Origin: Thalassotalea psychrophila
Lineage (GTDB): Bacteria > Pseudomonadota > Gammaproteobacteria > Enterobacterales > Alteromonadaceae
Direction: 5' to 3'
Assembly: GCF_031583595.1 (NCBI RefSeq)
Contig: NZ_CP134145.1
Coordinates: 1,426,001-1,490,000, forward strand
DNA: 64,000 nucleotides
A program made the position numbers and the translations under genes. Position 1 is the stretch's first letter, and every line of letters begins with the position of its first letter. The notes under the pieces are model-generated. The model was not told where the DNA came from and ran no database searches. It saw only the letters and a program-made list of their open reading frames with translations. Shown in pieces: positions 61,061 to 64,000 of the stretch.

Positions 61061-64000
61061 ATGAATTTAAGCTTAAATAAGTTAACCAAGGCTATAAGCC
61101 TGTCGTTGTTAACTTCCTCACTGCTACTGAGCCAGGTTGCCAGAGCAGAAGCTGAACAAAGCGTTAATGAGCAAGAAGAGCAGGTTGAAGTCGATCAGGT
61201 TGAATCAAACCTAGTCGATGAGTCATCAAAAGATGAAGACATTGAAGTATTTCAAGTCACTGGTTCTCGTATTAACCAAACCACCCTAGAAGGTCCTTTA
61301 CCGGTTGAAGTGATCAGCGCTGAAGATATGCTGAAAGCGGGTAACATGTCTGTTTACGATGCTTTACAAAACTTATCGCAAAATACTGGTTCGGTTACAG
61401 GCGACGAAAACTCTAATGGCTTTACCCCAAATGCCAAAGTACTAAATTTTCGTGGTTTAGGGCCACAGTACACTTTGGTATTAATTAACGGTCGCCGTAT
61501 TGCTAACTACCCAGCGGCTTATAATTCTAATGCCACTGTAGTAAACGTTAATTCTGTGCCAATGTCTGCAGTTGAACGCATTGAAGTTGTATCAACAGGT
61601 GCCTCTGCTATTTATGGTTCAGATGCAGCTGCGGCAGTAATTAACGTTATTCTTAAAAAAGATTTTGCCGGTTTATCAATGGGTGGAACCTACGGTACGC
61701 CTGATAATGTTGATGGTGACTCAGGCCGTTTTAATATTGTAAAAGGCTTTGATTTTGACAATGGTAATGTTACCGCTGTTTTAGAGTATTCAGACTCCGA
61801 TACTATTACTGGTCCATCAGATATGGATTACCCATTTGGTACGCCGGTAATGAGCCGAGGCTCAGCCAAAGTTAATTCGCTAGCCGCACAAGGTTATGAC
61901 GCATTTTATAATAACTTACCTGATAATTTACGACCAGACACTTATGTTGACCCAGGTAAAGATGTATGTGACTCATTATTAGGGCAAGAATACTCATATC
62001 GCGAACAAGACGAAGAAAGCTCAATTCCGGGCTCTTATGGTAGTTACTGTGGTTTCGATATTGGTAAGCGAAGTACGATTCGAAATGGCCAGGAAAAAAT
62101 ATCGGCCATGGTATCAAGTAACTTTGACCTAGATTCTGATATTACAGTTTTCGCCGATTTAATTTTTACCCAAATTGATGCTGAAAATGATCGTGGCTAT
62201 ATCAATGTTCAAGGTGTGGTTGAAGATCCAAACTCTTCAGCGCCAATTTTTGAATTTGGCGATGGTAACAATAGTATTTTGCTACCTGGTAATATGTTCG
62301 GCTACGAACACAACTTACAAACCCATTTACGCTTAATGGGCTCAGAAGAAATTGGTAATACTGCAACACAGTTTGATGAAACAGCGTATAGCTTCTCTGT
62401 TGGTGCTAAAGGTTATGTACTTGATGACTATGAATGGGAAGTAAGCTACACACAAAGCCAATATCAAATGGACACCGAGCGTACTCTTGCTGATCATAAA
62501 ATGGTGGAGCAATACTTTTTAGGCGAAAAAGTGCTAAATCCAGATGGTGGTGATCTAACTTATTTTGGTAATCCAGTTTACGATGGAAATTCATCTCATG
62601 ATGTATTTTTACCACTGGACCAAACGGCAATAAATGATATTTTTGGTCGTGCAAAAGAGCAAAATGAAACATATTCAAATATGCTAACAGGTGTACTATC
62701 CGGTGACTTATTTGACGTGCCAGCTGGTACTGTTCAGTTCGCCGCAGTACTTGAATACATGCACGAAGGTTTTGATTATAAAGCCGATGACAAAATGCTT
62801 GCTCAACCTGGTGAAGGTTGGTGGAATTTTGCAGGTTTTGGCGGTGAAGGTGACCGAGATCGTTATTCAACTGGTTTAGAAGTTAAAGTTCCACTTTTAG
62901 ATGGTTTAAGTTTAACTGGAGCTGTTCGGTATGATGAATACCATTATATCGGCAAAAGTAATGGCGATATCACGCCCGCGATTAGCCTAGAATATCGTCC
63001 ATTAGATGATTTATTAATCCGCGCTTCGTATTCTGGTATTTTTCGTGCTCCAGATTTACAAGCCGTATTTACCGAAAGTTCATTCTACAGTGGTGGTACC
63101 GATTGGTTAGGTTGTTACGATCAAACATGGGCGCCTAAAGGGGTTACTCCAGAAGAGTTTTCTAACGGTCCTGATGCTGGTATATATCAAGCGGCTTGTC
63201 GCTCGTTCTCTTCAACATTTAAAGCAAATAAATTGCCTGCAACCGATTTAGAAAATGAAACTGGTGATTCATACGGCATTGGTTTTGTTTGGGAGCCAGT
63301 TGAAAACTTTTCTATCCAGTTTGATTACTACGAAACTGAAATTAACGATCAAATTCAGCAAGCAAGTCTAAACGGTATTTTATACGATGAGTTTGTTTGT
63401 GCATATCAAGATGAAGTTTCTGACTCTGTTACGTTTGGTTGTGAAAAAGTTAACCAATTAATTATTCGCAAAGACTCTGAAGATTCAGAATTTTCTCAAA
63501 GCAGTCTAGAAAGCGTAAACACCACGCCGTTTAACTTGGCAATGCATCGTCAAACTGGTACCGACACTAAAATCAAATACTCTTTTGATACCAGTGACTT
63601 TGGCAGCTTTAACTTCGGATTAAGCCATACCGGCATCATTAGTACTCAACGCGATACGATTGAAGGCGACGGCACACCACCAAGAGAATTACATGACTTG
63701 TTAGGCAACCCGGAAGCAATCGATACCGTTATCGGCAGTGTTGGTTGGTATAAGGATGGTTTATCGGCATCGATGAATGTGCGTTATAAAAGTGGTTTAG
63801 GCCCGCGTCGTCCACAACCTGTGCAAAACGCCGATGGTAATGATGCGCTATTTGATAAAGACACCGGCAAAGAGATTGATTATGTACTTGATGAAGATGA
63901 AAACCCAGTAGATAGCGAAGGAGAGCCAATTGAGAATGCTGAAAAGAAAACGTCACAAAAACGTTTAGATCCTTATGTTACTGCCAATTTGGTACTAGGT
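61061..64000 (+). CDS. TonB-dependent receptor, second paralogue, cut by the window edge
   Basis: 980 codons are present without a stop; comparison with the receptor at 16401 suggests about 50 residues lie beyond the edge. Signal peptide ending near ARAEAE, an acidic Glu/Gln stretch, TonB-box-like DIEVFQVTGSRIN, and plug with LNFRGLGPQYTLVLINGRR and SAIYGSDAAAAVINVIL. The barrel ends in the window at KRLDPYVTANLVLG, matching KRLDPYVTANLVLA of the first receptor. The two share layout and many motifs throughout. By analogy a secreted protease gene may follow outside the window. Confidence 0.92.
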   Translation, partial: MNLSLNKLTKAISLSLLTSSLLLSQVARAEAEQSVNEQEEQVEVDQVESNLVDESSKDEDIEVFQVTGSRINQTTLEGPLPVEVISAEDMLKAGNMSVYDALQNLSQNTGSVTGDENSNGFTPNAKVLNFRGLGPQYTLVLINGRRIANYPAAYNSNATVVNVNSVPMSAVERIEVVSTGASAIYGSDAAAAVINVILKKDFAGLSMGGTYGTPDNVDGDSGRFNIVKGFDFDNGNVTAVLEYSDSDTITGPSDMDYPFGTPVMSRGSAKVNSLAAQGYDAFYNNLPDNLRPDTYVDPGKDVCDSLLGQEYSYREQDEESSIPGSYGSYCGFDIGKRSTIRNGQEKISAMVSSNFDLDSDITVFADLIFTQIDAENDRGYINVQGVVEDPNSSAPIFEFGDGNNSILLPGNMFGYEHNLQTHLRLMGSEEIGNTATQFDETAYSFSVGAKGYVLDDYEWEVSYTQSQYQMDTERTLADHKMVEQYFLGEKVLNPDGGDLTYFGNPVYDGNSSHDVFLPLDQTAINDIFGRAKEQNETYSNMLTGVLSGDLFDVPAGTVQFAAVLEYMHEGFDYKADDKMLAQPGEGWWNFAGFGGEGDRDRYSTGLEVKVPLLDGLSLTGAVRYDEYHYIGKSNGDITPAISLEYRPLDDLLIRASYSGIFRAPDLQAVFTESSFYSGGTDWLGCYDQTWAPKGVTPEEFSNGPDAGIYQAACRSFSSTFKANKLPATDLENETGDSYGIGFVWEPVENFSIQFDYYETEINDQIQQASLNGILYDEFVCAYQDEVSDSVTFGCEKVNQLIIRKDSEDSEFSQSSLESVNTTPFNLAMHRQTGTDTKIKYSFDTSDFGSFNFGLSHTGIISTQRDTIEGDGTPPRELHDLLGNPEAIDTVIGSVGWYKDGLSASMNVRYKSGLGPRRPQPVQNADGNDALFDKDTGKEIDYVLDEDENPVDSEGEPIENAEKKTSQKRLDPYVTANLVLG

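Noticed and set aside
1..64000. Search for classical defence systems, prophage, integron or toxin-antitoxin genes
   Set aside because: No nuclease, helicase, integrase, capsid or toxin-antitoxin motifs were seen in any reading frame considered.

Overview
The window looks like chromosomal DNA of a marine gammaproteobacterium of the order Alteromonadales, most like Colwelliaceae (Colwellia/Thalassotalea type). The grounds are AT-rich sequence, MiaE and PldA homologues, large TonB-dependent receptors, giant secreted proteases with C-terminal GlyGly-CTERM-like tails, and several families of short intergenic repeats. The assignment rests on protein resemblance alone. No tRNA, rRNA, CRISPR array, prophage or intact insertion sequence was seen.

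Region 1 (1-9940) is mixed housekeeping and envelope genes: an S9 peptidase lipoprotein, a decayed ammonium-transporter tail, a small beta-barrel, a cysteine-free sirtuin with a duplicated start, MiaE, a Bax-like glucosaminidase lipoprotein, a pirin, an unannotated 58-residue peptide with three ADIYRPG-like repeats, phospholipase A and a pentapeptide-repeat potassium channel.

Region 2 (10203-15991) is CoA metabolism. Thiolase plus the two subunits of a 3-oxoacid CoA-transferase are on the minus strand. Divergent to them is a tight four-gene operon (thiolase-like protein, DUF35 zinc-ribbon/OB protein, two MaoC hot-dog proteins) whose gene content recalls the hydratase/retro-aldolase modules of steroid side-chain degradation.

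Region 3 (16401-64000) is a secreted proteolysis and surface-protein island. It holds a TonB receptor followed by a 2086-residue S8 protease; an M16 peptidase lipoprotein; a two-component system in an operon with DUF3019-like and MipA/OmpV proteins; four large surface lipoproteins, three of them with proline-threonine stalks; an operon of an S8 protease, an M36 protease and an Oar-like TonB receptor; and a second TonB receptor, paralogous to the first, which runs off the right edge.

Two things tie region 3 together. First, a direct repeat TTAAC-N5-TTAAC (or one-base variants) lies 80-155 bp before nearly every long secreted-protein transcription unit, always in the same orientation relative to the gene. 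It resembles the tandem half-sites of OmpR-family regulators, and such a regulator is encoded inside the island. Second, a cysteine-rich module of about 100 residues with the signature HQG-x2-GAS-x2-KCCA-[FY]-G occurs both in the first S8 protease and at the tip of a proline-threonine-stalk lipoprotein. Two stalk lipoproteins also share the same base (stalk, Ig-like, calcium-binding and leucine-rich parts) but have unrelated tips. My inference is a co-regulated system for extracellular protein breakdown, surface display and uptake; nothing here proves it.
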